Below the pieces are notes generated by a model. That model did not search any database. It worked only from the letters and a program-made list of their open reading frames with translations, and was not told the DNA's origin. From Polaromonas sp. CG_9.7 (GTDB lineage: Bacteria > Pseudomonadota > Gammaproteobacteria > Burkholderiales > Burkholderiaceae_C), in NCBI RefSeq assembly GCF_015752205.1, contig NZ_JADOVG010000016.1:20763-84762 (forward strand): DNA of 64,000 bases. The letters run 5' to 3'. Of this stretch, positions 56,884 to 64,000 are shown piece by piece. The stretch's first letter is position 1. Every line of letters starts with the position of its first letter. Position numbers and translations under genes: made by a program.

Positions 56884-57686
56884 TCGCAGGCCATCGGAAA
56901 GACCGGCAGCGAACGGTAAAACGCCATGTCGTGGTTGGGCCAGATGCGGGCGCCGGTCTCAACGGCCAGCGCCTTCAGCTTGCGGATGCTGTCCACGGCC
57001 TGCTGTTCGCGGGCCTGCCACAAGGTACCAGGCGCCACCTCGTCATCGAGGTTTTCCTGCAGATCGGCGGCATCGCCGGCCAGCAGCACCGGCGGCCCCT
57101 TGGGGAGTTCGACCAGCATCGACATGTGGCCGACGGTGTGCCCCGGCGAGGCCACCGCATGCACGCCGGGCAGCAGCGTGTACTCGCCCTGCCTGAGCCT
57201 GAACTGCAGCGGCGCGCCGGCCTCGTCCTGCAGGTCGTCGGCAAAGACCGCCCGGTCGGCGCCGCTGCGCGCCACCGCCATTTCATCGCGCTGCACATGA
57301 ATCTCCGCTCCGCAGCCGCAGCGCCGCAAGTCCTTGAGCCCGCCGGCATGGTCGAAATGCAGGTGGCCAATGAAAATCACATCGACATCGGCTGGCGTAA
57401 GCCCCAGGCGCGCCAGATGGCGGGGAATGCGCTGCTCATCACGCATCTCCGGCGCGCCGAACTCGAACACCGCCGGGTCGTAGTAACGGGCACTTGCCAA
57501 CGGGTCGTTGATCTTGGCATGGTCGCAACCCACGTCGTAAAGGATGCGTCCGTTGGCCGTTTCAATCAGGTAGGCCAGGATGGGCGCTTCAATCTGCTGG
57601 CCGCGGCCGCGGTTGAAGGTCGAGATGGACTTGTCGTAGCGATGCGTTGCGGTCAGTAAGGGCCATAATTTTTTGACTTGGGTCAT
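56880..57686 (-). CDS. Metallo-beta-lactamase-fold hydrolase (N-acyl homoserine lactonase-like family)
   Basis: The 268-residue protein has the HxHxDH zinc motif as HLHFDH (His108, His110, Asp112, His113). Later ligands are in SPGHTVGHMSM and LLAGDAADL, and WPNHDMAF lies near the end. This pattern fits the AHL-lactonase-like branch, whose members open lactones or hydrolyse esters and cyclic amides. Within operon B a catabolic hydrolase role is more likely than quorum quenching. Its ATG overlaps the stop of the frameshifted cysteine hydrolase (ATGA), implying translational coupling. Confidence 0.85.
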   Translation of the reverse strand: MTQVKKLWPLLTATHRYDKSISTFNRGRGQQIEAPILAYLIETANGRILYDVGCDHAKINDPLASARYYDPAVFEFGAPEMRDEQRIPRHLARLGLTPADVDVIFIGHLHFDHAGGLKDLRRCGCGAEIHVQRDEMAVARSGADRAVFADDLQDEAGAPLQFRLRQGEYTLLPGVHAVASPGHTVGHMSMLVELPKGPPVLLAGDAADLQENLDDEVAPGTLWQAREQQAVDSIRKLKALAVETGARIWPNHDMAFYRSLPVFPMACE

Positions 57687-58359
57687 GGGATCTCTTTGTG
57701 GCTGGGCGCGCCGCGTAGCGCTTGCAGCAATTGATCGGTGGTGGCCACACGGCCGAAAATCCCGCCCTCGACGCCGATCATTGCCAGCGCCGGCGCCTGC
57801 AAGGCGGGATCGCTCGCGGCAGTGGCATCGGCCACGGTGACGCAGGCATAGCCCCGGTCCACCGCTTCGCGCAGCGTCGAATGCACGCACACCTCGGGGT
57901 GACGCCGCAGACAATCAGTTGGCGAATGCAGCGGTTCGTTAACAGCTGCGCCAGCCCGGTCTGGTAGAACGCGCCGTAGCCGGGCTTGTCAATCACCGCT
58001 TCACCTGTGGCCGGCTGCAACTCGTCAATGAAGTCATGCCCGTATTCGCCGCGCACCAGCAGCCGGCCCATGGGCCCAACGCTGCCGATGGGCGCGCCGG
58101 CCTGCCGGCTGCGCTGCATTTTTTCGGCCGGGCAATCGGACAGGTCGGGCAGGTGACCTTCTCGCGTGTGCACGACCAGCAGGCCCGCGCCCCGCGCGGC
58201 GTCGAGCAGCCGGCGGATCTGACCGATGGGCCCGGCCAGCCGCGCCACATCGAGCCCGGCGCGCGCCGCGTAGCCGTGCGGACTGCAAAAATCGCGCTGC
58301 ATGTCGATCACCAGCAGCGCCGTGTCGGCGACTTCAATCGTCCAGGCAAGAGGTTTCAC
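57683..58359 (-). pseudogene. Isochorismatase-like cysteine hydrolase, interrupted by a one-base frameshift
   Basis: Read from a GTG at 58359, the first frame has the catalytic Asp19 (LLVIDMQRDF) and Lys125 (VIDKPGYGAF) and reaches IVCGVT. It then leaves the family. The matching remainder, MCVHSTLREAVDRGY with the nucleophile Cys, lies in the -1 frame. A single lost base around 57896-57900 (GGGGT where GGTGGT is expected on the plus strand) explains it. The family includes biuret and guanylurea hydrolases, fitting operon B. The frameshift could be a true mutation, a sequencing error or recoding. Without it the protein would have about 225 residues. Confidence 0.85.
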
Positions 58360-58372
58360 GGCCAGCCCGATT

Positions 58373-59137
58373 TCAGCGAAAGCCGGTGGCAATGGCCTGG
58401 GCGATGCGCGCCGAAACTTCCTGCGCCAGCAGCCGGCCCTTGGCCGCGTCCGCGCCACGCGCCGACGACAGCACGCCCGATGGCGGCACCCAGTCGCTGC
58501 GCGCAGGGTAGATGTCGTAGGGCGGAAAATCGGCCGGTCCGTCGTCGGGAATCAGGTCCAGCCGCACCAGCGACGGGTGGTAGTGCAGCATCATGGAGGT
58601 TTCCATCACGGCCGCATGCTCCAGCGCAAAACCCGGGAAGCCTTCGGGAAAAACATGCGTCAGCGTTGCAGGGGTCATGAAATCCCAGTATTCCAGCCGC
58701 ATGACCTCCAGCGTGGCGCCGGGCCCGACATCGCGCAAACCCAGGTCGATGCCTTCGATGAGGAACCACTGGTTTTCATAATGTCCGTTGAGTACCACCA
58801 GCCGGTTGACGCCGTGGCGGGCAAACTCGCGCACGGCGTCGCGCACCGAGCCGATGAGGGTGGCCGCGTCCACACTGGTGGTGCCGCAGAAATGCTGGCC
58901 GCCGCCGCACTTGGGCTGGGATTTGTAGCCATACGACAAGGTAGGCGCCACCAGGCCGCCGACCCGGACGGCGGCGTCAAAGGCCACGGCGGCCGACAGC
59001 AGCGCATCCGTGCCCAGCGGCAGGTGCGGGCCGTGCTGCTCCAGCGCGCCGACCGGCAGGAAAACCGGGGGCTTGTCCCCGGTCATGCGGGCCTGGTAAT
59101 CGACCCAGGACAATTCGTTCATCCAGACGGTGCTCAT
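58373..59137 (-). CDS. Creatininase-family amidohydrolase
   Basis: The 254-residue protein has the creatininase fold motifs. Metal-binding Glu33 and His35 are in VGALEQHGPHLPLGTD, with Asp44 shortly after. GQHFCGTTS comes next, NGHYENQWFL follows at about 115-124, and EHAAVMETSMMLHYHP is near 175. Family members hydrolyse cyclic amides or formamides, including creatinine, itself a guanidino compound. It overlaps the EamA gene upstream by four bases and is followed after 13 bases by the frameshifted cysteine hydrolase. The substrate is unknown. Confidence 0.9.
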   Translation of the reverse strand: MSTVWMNELSWVDYQARMTGDKPPVFLPVGALEQHGPHLPLGTDALLSAAVAFDAAVRVGGLVAPTLSYGYKSQPKCGGGQHFCGTTSVDAATLIGSVRDAVREFARHGVNRLVVLNGHYENQWFLIEGIDLGLRDVGPGATLEVMRLEYWDFMTPATLTHVFPEGFPGFALEHAAVMETSMMLHYHPSLVRLDLIPDDGPADFPPYDIYPARSDWVPPSGVLSSARGADAAKGRLLAQEVSARIAQAIATGFR

Positions 59138-60057
59138 GTTGACTCCTTTGGAACAGTGACAAGTGGCAGGCCGGGCTCGCCGGCGTCGGTGGCTTCGACC
59201 AGCGCGGCCAGGGCAATCAGGGCGCCGCCCAGCCATTCAACAGGCGACATCTGTTCGCTGCCCAGCCAGGTCGCACTGAGCACGGCCACCAGCAATTCGG
59301 CCACCATGACGATGCCGGCGCGGCCGCTTTCCAGATGGGTCACGCCGTACTGCCAGGTGGCCGTGGCCAGCAGCAGCCAGACAAAGCCATAGGCCAGCAC
59401 GGCCAGTAAAACCGGTGCCGACACGGCCGGCACGGCAGCGCCCTGCCCGAGCACGGCGGCCAGCGCCAGCACGCTGCAGCCCAGGAACACGGCCACCGTC
59501 TTGGAACGCAGCGGAATCGCCTGCGCCGCGCGCGCAATCAGGTTGTTGCCCGCAAACGCGAGGCCCGCCGACAAGGCCAGCCAGTCGGCCGTGCTCAGCG
59601 GCGACTGCAAGGCGCGGACACCGCCAATCACGAACCACAAACCGGTCAGCGCCAGCGCGACCGCGATGATGCGCCGGCGACGCACCCGCTCGCCCAGGAA
59701 CAGCCAGCCGCCCAGGACGGACCAGACCGGCGACAGGTAGAACAAAAACATCACGCGCACCACGTCGCCCAGCATCAGCGCGTAGACAAAAGACGTGTTG
59801 GCCCAGCCCCCCACCAGCGCCAGCGCCAGCAGCAGGCCGGTTTGCGAACGCCAGGCAGCCCGCTCGCGCCACAGCAGCATGAAGGTGCACAGGCTGACCA
59901 GGCCATAGGCCAGCAGCGAGAGCACCGGGCCGGACAGGCCCATCGCCACAAACTGCTTGAGCGGCCACCAGGACAACCCCCAGAGCGACGAGGAAAACAG
60001 CAGCACGGCCACCGGCCAGGCGGCAGGTCGGGGTGAAACGGATAGAGACGGCGTCAC
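59134..60057 (-). CDS. EamA/DMT-family transporter of operon B
   Basis: The 307-residue inner-membrane protein has ten helices in two EamA repeats. It starts with SSLWGLSWWPLKQF, like its paralogue at 46013. DMT proteins include the small guanidinium exporters, so a transporter of this superfamily under a guanidine riboswitch could export or import guanidine or a guanidino compound. That is inference only. Its stop overlaps the creatininase start and it lies 17 bases after the second SDR gene, within one transcript. Confidence 0.87.
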   Translation of the reverse strand: MTPSLSVSPRPAAWPVAVLLFSSSLWGLSWWPLKQFVAMGLSGPVLSLLAYGLVSLCTFMLLWRERAAWRSQTGLLLALALVGGWANTSFVYALMLGDVVRVMFLFYLSPVWSVLGGWLFLGERVRRRRIIAVALALTGLWFVIGGVRALQSPLSTADWLALSAGLAFAGNNLIARAAQAIPLRSKTVAVFLGCSVLALAAVLGQGAAVPAVSAPVLLAVLAYGFVWLLLATATWQYGVTHLESGRAGIVMVAELLVAVLSATWLGSEQMSPVEWLGGALIALAALVEATDAGEPGLPLVTVPKEST

Positions 60058-60074
60058 GGCGTGGTCAATCCGGT

Positions 60075-60839
60075 TCAGCCCATGACCGAGCCGCCATTGG
60101 GGCCGAGCACCTGGCCACAGTAAAAGCGCGACAGGTCAGAGGCCAGAAACAGCGCGGTGGCGGCAATCTCGTCCGGCTCGGCAATGCGCCGCTGGGGGAT
60201 GTCCAACTCCTTGGCGAGCCACTGCGGGCTCATGGCGTCGAGCGACATCATGGCCGTGTTGACCGGCCCCGGTGCAATCGCATTGACACGGATCGCCGGG
60301 GCGAACTCGCGCGCCAGCGCCCGCGTCAGGCCGATCACGCCGGCCTTGGCGGCGCAGTAGGGCGCGTAGTGTTCGCGCCCCAGCACGGCCAGGTCAGAGG
60401 CGATGTTGATGATGACGCCGTGCCCCTGCGCCTCCATGCCAGGAAAAAAGGCGCGCGCGGTCAGGAACACCGACTTCAGGTCGACGGCCAGCATGCGGTC
60501 CCAGTCGTCCTCTGTGGTGTCGAGAAATGGTTTTTCCTGGATGATGCCGGCGTTGTTGACAAGCACGTCGACGGTGCCGCAACGCTGCGCGGCCTGTGCC
60601 GCCAGACCGGCCACATCGGCCGACCGGCTGACATCGGCCTCGATCGCCCAGGCCTGGGCGCCCAGGCTGTGGATCTCGCGCACGAGTGCGGCGGCCTCGT
60701 CAGCCCGCCCCAGATGGTTGACCAGCACGGCCGCGCCGGCCTGCGCAAAGGCCAGCGCGATGGCGCGCCCGATACCGCTGCTGGCCCCGGTCACCAGCGC
60801 GGTGCGGCCGGACAGGGACAGCTCGAACGCCGCAGTCAT
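60075..60839 (-). CDS. SDR-family NAD(P)-dependent oxidoreductase (second of two)
   Basis: The 254-residue protein has the classical short-chain dehydrogenase pattern: TALVTGASSGIGRAIALAF (about 12-30), NNAG at about 90, and catalytic Tyr-Lys in YCAAKAGVIGLTRALA (about 155-170). It ends FYCGQVLGPNGGSVMG, typical of FabG-like enzymes acting on hydroxy or keto groups. Its ATG overlaps the preceding SDR stop (TGATG). In operon B it probably oxidises or reduces a pathway intermediate. Confidence 0.9.
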   Translation of the reverse strand: MTAAFELSLSGRTALVTGASSGIGRAIALAFAQAGAAVLVNHLGRADEAAALVREIHSLGAQAWAIEADVSRSADVAGLAAQAAQRCGTVDVLVNNAGIIQEKPFLDTTEDDWDRMLAVDLKSVFLTARAFFPGMEAQGHGVIINIASDLAVLGREHYAPYCAAKAGVIGLTRALAREFAPAIRVNAIAPGPVNTAMMSLDAMSPQWLAKELDIPQRRIAEPDEIAATALFLASDLSRFYCGQVLGPNGGSVMG

Positions 60840-61627
60840 CAGCCCATCACCTCGCCGTTGCTCACCACGATGGCCTGGCCGGTCAGCGGCGCCGCATCGA
60901 CGCTGGCCAGGAAGAGATAGATTCCGGCAATGTCAGCTGGCGCCAGCATGGCCGGCAGGGCCTGCCGGGACAGCAGTTCGCGCTCGATCTCGGCTTCGCT
61001 GCGGCCTTGCTGCTGCGCCATGCTGGCCAGCGAGCGCAGGGCGGCATCGGTGCGGATCCAGCCCGGACAGACCGCATTGACGCGGATGCCGCGCGCTGCG
61101 AGCTCAAAGGCCAGCGACCGCGTCAGGCCGATCACCGCGTGCTTGCTGGCCACATAGGCCGAAAAGTCGGCCACGCCGGTCTTGCCCCAGATTGACGACT
61201 GGTTGATGACGCTGGCCCCGGCGGGCATCAGCGGCAGCAGCGCGCGCGTCAGGCGCACCATGCTGACCACGTTGTTGTCCAGCAAACCGGCCCAGCGCGC
61301 CATCGCGTCGGGCGCGCTGCTGTCGATCGGTGTCGGGTATTCGCTGCCGGCATTGTTGATGAGCACATCGACGCGCGCGCCTTGCGCCTGCAACTGCGAA
61401 GCCAGCATGGAAACCTGCGCGTCGTCGCCCAGGTCGCACACGGCCGTGCTGACCTTGTTTGGCGCGGCCAGCGCATCGGCAAGGCGCAGCAGGCTGTCTG
61501 CCTCGCGGTCCAGCAGCATCAGGCTGGCGCCCTGGGCGGCAAACGCGTGCGCCAGCGCACGGCCAATGCCGCCGCCTGCACCGGTCAGCACCACGGTTTT
61601 GCCCTCCAGGGCATAGCACGGTGCCAC
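60839..61627 (-). CDS. SDR-family NAD(P)-dependent oxidoreductase (first of two)
   Basis: The 262-residue protein has VVLTGAGGGIGRALAHAFA (about 11-29), INNAGSEYPTP near 90, and the catalytic Ser, Tyr and Lys in INQSSIWGKT and YVASKHAVIGLTRSLA. An acidic residue after the second strand (LDRE) suggests NAD preference. It begins with GTG at 61627, one base after the desaturase-like stop. Two consecutive SDRs after a di-iron oxygenase-like protein would suit stepwise oxidation of a hydroxylated side chain. Confidence 0.9.
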   Translation of the reverse strand: MAPCYALEGKTVVLTGAGGGIGRALAHAFAAQGASLMLLDREADSLLRLADALAAPNKVSTAVCDLGDDAQVSMLASQLQAQGARVDVLINNAGSEYPTPIDSSAPDAMARWAGLLDNNVVSMVRLTRALLPLMPAGASVINQSSIWGKTGVADFSAYVASKHAVIGLTRSLAFELAARGIRVNAVCPGWIRTDAALRSLASMAQQQGRSEAEIERELLSRQALPAMLAPADIAGIYLFLASVDAAPLTGQAIVVSNGEVMG

Positions 61628-61628
61628 G

Positions 61629-62642
61629 CTAGACCGCCGTCAGGAAAGACACGCCAACGGCGCCCAGAAAACCATGCGTGCGTCCGCTTGCGCCCGGGGC
61701 CTGGATGTGGCCGTAGTCGCTGGCCAGCACGCGCTTGACGCGATTGACGTGAAAACTGTGCAGCAGCTCACGCACCGTGACGACCTGCGCGTAACTGTCG
61801 GGATAAAGCTCGCGGTGAAAAGCCGGCAGGCGGTGCCAGGGCGCCGTGGGCCGCTCGTGGTGCGCGTTGTGAAAGCCAAAGTTCAGCCAGACCAGGTTGA
61901 GCCATTTGCTGTTCAGGCCCACGATGTCGCTGTAGGTGTTGGCTTGCTCGTAGGCGCGGTCGCGCAGTTTGTCGCCAGGCACCGGCTGGTCGTCCAGAAT
62001 CGGATAGGCGTCGTAGGTGTGCTGAAAACAGTCGGCAAAGCGCAGCACGGTGACAAACACCAGGTAAGCCGCGAAGTACAGCAGCAGCGCCTTGACCGAC
62101 CACCAGCCCAGCGCCGCCAGCAGGCTCAGGCGAACGGCGGCGATGGCCAGCACGCGCCCGCGCGCCGCATGCCGGCGCTCGTCACGAAAAGGCAGCACCA
62201 CGACAAAGGCCCGCATCAGGAACTCCACGGCCGGAAAATAAGCCCATTCCAGCGCCAGCACGCCGTTTCGCAGCCAGGCCGGCGCGCGCAGCAGGAAGCC
62301 GCGCACATCGAAGGTAATCACATCGGCCCTCTCCACATGGTGGCGCATGTGCTTGCGCCGCATGTCGGCAAATGTGGCATAGCAGCTGCCGTTGATCCAG
62401 CTCATCACGGTGCCCCAGCGCTGGTTGGCAGCCGGCGTCTTGAAGATGGCCTGATGGGCAAATTCATGAATGAAATAGGCCGACCAGACCAGGGTCTGCG
62501 CGACCAGCAAAAAGCCCAGGGCGTTCAGGCCCCAGTTCGGCTGGCCCAGCAGCGCCACACCGGCGCCGTAGCCCAGCAGCGTCAGGGCCAGAGCGGCCAC
62601 ATTGGGCCAGACCCCTTCGGGATAGCGGAAAACCTGCTTCAT
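61629..62642 (-). CDS. Membrane fatty acid desaturase-family (di-iron) protein
   Basis: The 337-residue protein has hydrophobic helices and three histidine boxes of the membrane di-iron desaturase/hydroxylase family: HEFAH (59-63), HMRHH (98-102) and HNAHH (258-262). Such enzymes desaturate or hydroxylate unactivated C-H bonds with O2. Lying between a guanidine-linked binding protein and two SDRs, it is more likely a catabolic hydroxylase than a lipid desaturase; that is inferred. The ATG at 62642 has AAAAAAGG eight bases upstream. It follows the binding-protein gene by 75 bases. Confidence 0.87.
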   Translation of the reverse strand: MKQVFRYPEGVWPNVAALALTLLGYGAGVALLGQPNWGLNALGFLLVAQTLVWSAYFIHEFAHQAIFKTPAANQRWGTVMSWINGSCYATFADMRRKHMRHHVERADVITFDVRGFLLRAPAWLRNGVLALEWAYFPAVEFLMRAFVVVLPFRDERRHAARGRVLAIAAVRLSLLAALGWWSVKALLLYFAAYLVFVTVLRFADCFQHTYDAYPILDDQPVPGDKLRDRAYEQANTYSDIVGLNSKWLNLVWLNFGFHNAHHERPTAPWHRLPAFHRELYPDSYAQVVTVRELLHSFHVNRVKRVLASDYGHIQAPGASGRTHGFLGAVGVSFLTAV

Positions 62643-62717
62643 GATGCAACCTTTTTTCATGGTGCGGTCCCGCGGTGCCCGTCCGCGGGGACGCGCACAG
62701 CGAACGCCCGCAGGGAT

Positions 62718-63755
62718 TTACTTCTTGGTCAGCGCGGTGACGAACTGCGCGTCGAACGTGGTTTCGATCGGCGGCACTGCGGTGATCTGGCCCTTGGCTT
62801 TGAGCAACTGGCCGATGATCTCGCCGCTGGCGAAATACGAGGTGGTTTCCTTGGCCTTGACGAAAGCCTTGGGCATTTCGGCCAGCGGGATGTTGTACAC
62901 GCCAAGGAGTTGTTCCTTGACTTCCTTGGCCGAGACGCCCATGAACTTGCCGATGATCCTGGCCGACTCATCGGGCTTGGCTTTCATGTAGGCCAGGCCG
63001 TCCAGGTAGGCCTTCATGATGCCGGCAATTTCCGCCGGTTTGGCCTTGATGGCCTTGTCGTCAAACACCAGCACGTCGGCAATCAGACCGGGGGCATTTC
63101 TGGATGAAAACACCACCTTGAACTTCTTGCCGTCGCCCTGGCCGAGAATCTGCGACAAGCTGGGCTCGTAGGTCACGCCGATGGGCATCTGGCCCGAGGC
63201 CATCGCGGCCGGTACGCCCTCGGGCGTCATGTTGACCGCCACGATGTCCTTGTCGGTCATGCCGTTCGTCTTGAGCGCATAAGACAGCAGAAAGTCCGAT
63301 GGCGACAGGGGATTGAAGCCCACCTTCTTGCCCTTGAAGTCGGTCACTTTGGTGATGCTGCTCTCCGCCACAATGGCGTCGCCACCGTTGGAATAGTCAA
63401 TCGGCATCACCACCTTTTGCGCCTTGCCGCCGGCCACCTGGCCGACCACCTGGTCATAGGTCAGCATGGCGCCGTCCAGCGCGCCCGACGCCATGGCCGA
63501 CGGAATCAGGGCCGGATCGTTAAAGACCTGCAGCGACACCTTGAGGTTGTATTTTTTGTACAAATCGAGCGCGTCAGCCACATAAAAAGGGCCGTACCCG
63601 ATCCAGACCACAGTGCCAATTTTCATGCTCGCCGGGCCGGCGGCGAATGCCGATGCCGCCGCCAGGGCAACCGCCAGACCCAGTGCAGGCTTGAACAGAC
63701 GACCGAGCAACGACGGCGCAGCGTTGCGTGAAGAAGAAAAACCGGATGATGTCAT
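62718..63755 (-). CDS. ABC transporter substrate-binding protein (NitT/TauT family)
   Basis: The 345-residue periplasmic protein has a long signal peptide (about residues 1-39, ending AAASAFAAG). An SsuA/NMT1-type fold follows: KIGTVVWIGYGPFYVADALDL, GALDGAMLTYDQVV, and GKKVGFNPLSPSDFLLSYAL. It should capture the substrate for the permease and ATPase of operon A. It is the first gene of operon B, about 55 bases downstream of a second guanidine-I riboswitch. AGGAG precedes the ATG at 63755. It is the only binding protein in the region. Confidence 0.93.
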   Translation of the reverse strand: MTSSGFSSSRNAAPSLLGRLFKPALGLAVALAAASAFAAGPASMKIGTVVWIGYGPFYVADALDLYKKYNLKVSLQVFNDPALIPSAMASGALDGAMLTYDQVVGQVAGGKAQKVVMPIDYSNGGDAIVAESSITKVTDFKGKKVGFNPLSPSDFLLSYALKTNGMTDKDIVAVNMTPEGVPAAMASGQMPIGVTYEPSLSQILGQGDGKKFKVVFSSRNAPGLIADVLVFDDKAIKAKPAEIAGIMKAYLDGLAYMKAKPDESARIIGKFMGVSAKEVKEQLLGVYNIPLAEMPKAFVKAKETTSYFASGEIIGQLLKAKGQITAVPPIETTFDAQFVTALTKK

Positions 63756-63810
63756 GACGAGGCTCCTGAAGGTGAGGGACGGGCGCAGGAAAATACGATT
63801 GGTACATCGT

Positions 63811-63910
63811 TCTCCCGGGCTTTTATCCCTCCGTGGAGCCTCTTGCGAGGCCGGGGCACTCTCGGACCAGACATCGGCCGAATTGATCCTTCGGCGACCG
63901 GAACCCTAGT
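63811..63910 (-). promoter_or_regulatory. Guanidine-I riboswitch (ykkC class) of operon B
   Basis: The minus strand shows CTAGGGTTCCGG, CTGGTCCGAGAG and ACGGAGGGATAAAAGCCCGG followed by GAG in the correct order and spacing. The stems differ in sequence from those of the operon A switch but keep the same core. It should turn on the binding-protein gene and the operon behind it when guanidine is present. Confidence 0.95.
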
Positions 63911-64000
63911 AGACAGTCAACCTGATTCGTTGTCTGCGTGCGGATAGACCCAAGCCATTTTTTGGCGTGCCTTGCTTAAGTTGAATTGCCAGCGTATTGG
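63911..64000. other. Upstream region of operon B (window edge)
   Basis: About 90 bases before the second riboswitch presumably include the operon B promoter. TTGGGT and other weak boxes are visible, but none is convincing. The inverted repeat found upstream of operon A is absent here. Confidence 0.3.

Noticed and set aside
57890..57905. Programmed frameshifting in the cysteine hydrolase
   Set aside because: The site is not a canonical slippery heptamer and I see no downstream stimulator; mutation or sequencing error is simpler, though not excluded.

Overview
The window comes from a GC-rich betaproteobacterium, almost certainly of the family Comamonadaceae and most likely Polaromonas or a close relative. 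This is inferred from the divergent mreB / gatCAB arrangement, the protein sequences, and a short dispersed repeat resembling ones I know from this family. No rRNA or tRNA gene, CRISPR array, prophage or insertion sequence was recognised. Most of the window is ordinary chromosomal backbone interrupted by a few accessory islands.

Layout. 1-6.7 kb: mreB (5' part, minus), gatC-gatA-gatB, then pyrE with a DUF4124 gene, and xth. 6.7-13.4 kb: a half-size-fused ABC exporter, a DUF3014 protein, then a decayed stretch with small or broken genes (a possible ATT-start small protein, a small hydrophilic protein, a stop-interrupted membrane protein), a peroxiredoxin-like protein and a RIO kinase. 13.5-18.9 kb: an electrophile/aldehyde stress cluster (TetR/NemR-like regulator, YqhD, NemA, DJ-1/PfpI protein, aldehyde dehydrogenase) with matching operators in front of the regulator and yqhD. 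19-26.3 kb: an orphan undecaprenyl-phosphate sugar transferase beside 1.2 kb of AT-rich DNA without a gene, an M48 protease divergent from an AmpG-like permease, and an OmpR-type two-component system. 26.3-29 kb: waaF, a zinc-finger protein and ilvE. 29-34 kb: a Csu-type (spore coat U) chaperone-usher pilus operon. 34-46.9 kb: radA, a DedA-PAP2 fusion, a second PAP2 phosphatase, a dgkA remnant, HpaI-like aldolase, CHM isomerase, PanE-like reductase, sucrose phosphorylase, alr, lplT and an EamA transporter.

46.9-64 kb is the most interesting part. Two guanidine-I (ykkC class) riboswitches, both on the minus strand, stand in front of two compact operons. Operon A (55.7 to 46.9 kb) encodes an ABC permease and ATPase, two DUF1989 proteins, a biotin carboxylase of the urea/guanidine carboxylase family, and allophanate hydrolase: the guanidine carboxylase / carboxyguanidine deiminase / allophanate hydrolase route. 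Operon B (63.8 to 56.1 kb) begins with the substrate-binding protein that operon A lacks. It continues with a membrane di-iron desaturase-like protein, two SDR dehydrogenases, an EamA transporter, a creatininase-family hydrolase, an isochorismatase-like cysteine hydrolase (interrupted by a one-base frameshift just before its catalytic Cys), a metallo-beta-lactamase-fold hydrolase and a protein I do not recognise. Operon B looks like an undescribed guanidine-controlled catabolic module, possibly releasing guanidine from a larger guanidino compound and feeding it to operon A.

About nine copies of a roughly 60-bp dyad-containing repeat are scattered between genes. One lies in frame inside gatA and one forms the 3' end of the ampG-like gene.
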